Assembly (NCBI GenBank): GCA_964407825.1
Contig: CAYOXD010000020.1
Location: 1-32,784 of the forward strand
DNA from: CAYOXD01 sp964407825
GTDB lineage: Bacteria > Desulfobacterota > Desulfobacteria > Desulfobacterales > JAFDDL01
Length of the DNA stretch: 32,784 nt
Direction of reading: 5' to 3'
Positions 31,733-32,784 of the stretch are shown here, piece by piece (positions within the stretch are counted from its first letter, which is position 1; the number at the start of each line of letters is the position of its first letter). Below the pieces are notes generated by a model. That model worked only from the letters and a program-made list of their open reading frames with translations, did not search any database and was not told the origin of the DNA. A program made the position numbers and the translations under genes.

Positions 31733-32784
31733 TCAAGAGATCAGATTCTTGATTCCCTCGATAATCCGCGATTCACCGGCATCTTCCTTCATCACATCCA
31801 GCCGCAGCAAATCGCGTTTCTCCTCAAGGAGACCGGAGCGCTTCAGGTAGCGCTCCACCTCGCTGTTGCCGCCTTTGCCGTGAGAATGCTCTGCAACGGT
31901 CACCCCCACCCGGTTGGCGTAGACGAGCATCTTTTTGAGGGCCGGGATCGCCTCCTTGCCGTCCGTGTCCCAGTCGTCCCCGTCGGTCCCGTGGAAAACG
32001 TAGATATTGTAATCGGAGGCCAGGTTCCCCTGCTCCACGATCTCGTTGACCAGCTCGTAGGCGGTTGACACCTGGGTGCCGCCGGCCACCTTTGAGTTGT
32101 AGTAGGTATAGAAATCCTTTACCTCCTTTGCCTCTGTGTCATGGAGGATGAAGCGGGTTTCCACCTGGCGGGCGTACTGATAGAGCAGCCAGCTGTAAAT
32201 CAGGACATGCTGGGTGACCACTAGCTCCGTGGCCTTTCCCATCATGGAGCCCGAATAGTCCCGGCAGAAAAACACCAGGGCCTGGGATTCGTAGTCCTTC
32301 TCCTTGGACAGGATGCGGTAGATCTTGTTGTTGGGCGGTATCAGAAACCGGGTGGGATCGATATCCGCCACGTCCGGCAGGTTGCCCAGGCTGATGTTGG
32401 TCTGGACGATCTTTCGCAGGGTGGCCTTTTTGTCAACCAATTGGCCCACCCCGGGATGCCTGTCCGTCAAATCATAGGTATAGCGGGTCAGGGAGCGCTT
32501 TTTCCCCTTCTCCTTCAGGTTCGGCAGCTCGAACTTTTCCGTGAGGATCTTGCCCAGGTCATAGGCGCTCGATTCGATCTCGTGCTGGCCGCCCTCGCCC
32601 TGGCCGGGGCCACCCTCGCCGGTTCCCTCGGCCTGCCGGACCGGCTGCTCGCCGATGACCTCACCCTCCTGGCCCTCCCCTGAACCGCCGGACGGGTTCT
32701 CCTCGGTGGGATTGAAGTTGGGGTCGTGAATGAATTTTTCTTCCACCGTGGTGGGCACCACCACGATCTTGTCCTTTCCCCCCT
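31733..32784 (-). CDS. yeaH: YeaH/YhbH family protein (DUF444), 5' end cut by window
   Basis: The frame is open to the right edge (reading GKDKIVVV before VPTTVEEKF), so the N-terminus is missing. A Gly/Glu-rich linker (GGSGEGQEGEV...) leads to a von Willebrand A-like domain. Its metal-ion site DYSGSM lies in FFCRDYSGSMMGKA, followed by the TQVSTAY threonine and the DGDDWDTDG aspartates. In E. coli YeaH works with the YeaG kinase and may be its regulator or substrate. It is first in view of the yeaH-spoVR-prkA trio, with the upstream promoter outside the window. Family assignment is strong; about 60-80 N-terminal residues are probably missing by comparison with full-length relatives. Confidence 0.9.
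   Translation of the reverse strand, partial: GGKDKIVVVPTTVEEKFIHDPNFNPTEENPSGGSGEGQEGEVIGEQPVRQAEGTGEGGPGQGEGGQHEIESSAYDLGKILTEKFELPNLKEKGKKRSLTRYTYDLTDRHPGVGQLVDKKATLRKIVQTNISLGNLPDVADIDPTRFLIPPNNKIYRILSKEKDYESQALVFFCRDYSGSMMGKATELVVTQHVLIYSWLLYQYARQVETRFILHDTEAKEVKDFYTYYNSKVAGGTQVSTAYELVNEIVEQGNLASDYNIYVFHGTDGDDWDTDGKEAIPALKKMLVYANRVGVTVAEHSHGKGGNSEVERYLKRSGLLEEKRDLLRLDVMKEDAGESRIIEGIKNLIS

Overview
The window looks like a GC-rich chromosomal segment from a Desulfobacterota-type (deltaproteobacterial) organism. That placement is an inference from the combination of protein families; there is no rRNA or other phylogenetic marker to prove it. Genes are densely packed, mostly on the minus strand, with many short overlaps at stop/start codons. 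I see no tRNA, rRNA, CRISPR array, insertion sequence or phage gene. No stretch over 300 bases lacks a gene.

Region 1 (about 14,020 down to 1, minus strand) is a long respiratory gene cluster. Its transcription order is actB, actC, actD, actF, actA (alternative complex III, a quinol-oxidising membrane complex), a CcoN-like haem-copper oxidase subunit I, a CcoO-type cytochrome c with a fused extra cytochrome c domain, two small membrane proteins, an ActE-like monohaem cytochrome, and finally a PutA-type bifunctional proline dehydrogenase / P5C dehydrogenase that runs off the left edge. A good sigma-70-like promoter precedes actB. The simplest reading is a branch in which reduced (mena)quinone, some of it from proline oxidation, is oxidised by complex III and electrons pass through cytochromes c to a C-family terminal reductase. 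That catalytic subunit is unusual: one of the three CuB histidines is Gln and the conserved active-site Glu is also Gln, so its substrate is uncertain. This is the most interesting signal in the window.

Region 2 (14,045-21,180) is a set of small metabolic and regulatory units: a CBS-domain protein divergent from the act cluster with a near-consensus promoter, an Old Yellow Enzyme family oxidoreductase, a degenerate YchF/OLA1-like protein, an MDR-family oxidoreductase with a stand-alone cyclic-nucleotide-binding-domain protein, a coupled pair of inositol-3-phosphate synthase and a TIM-barrel sugar isomerase/epimerase, and a small membrane protein.

Region 3 (21,182-27,390, minus strand) has an M1 aminopeptidase, a hexanucleotide repeat tract, a CYTH protein with a degenerate CHAD-like domain, a PAS sigma-54 activator and a sulfotransferase. 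Region 4 (27,663-32,784, minus strand) is the conserved stress trio YeaH (DUF444) - SpoVR/YcgB - PrkA/YeaG, with YeaH truncated by the right edge. A short motif recurs in three intergenic gaps, each time just upstream of a minus-strand start codon.
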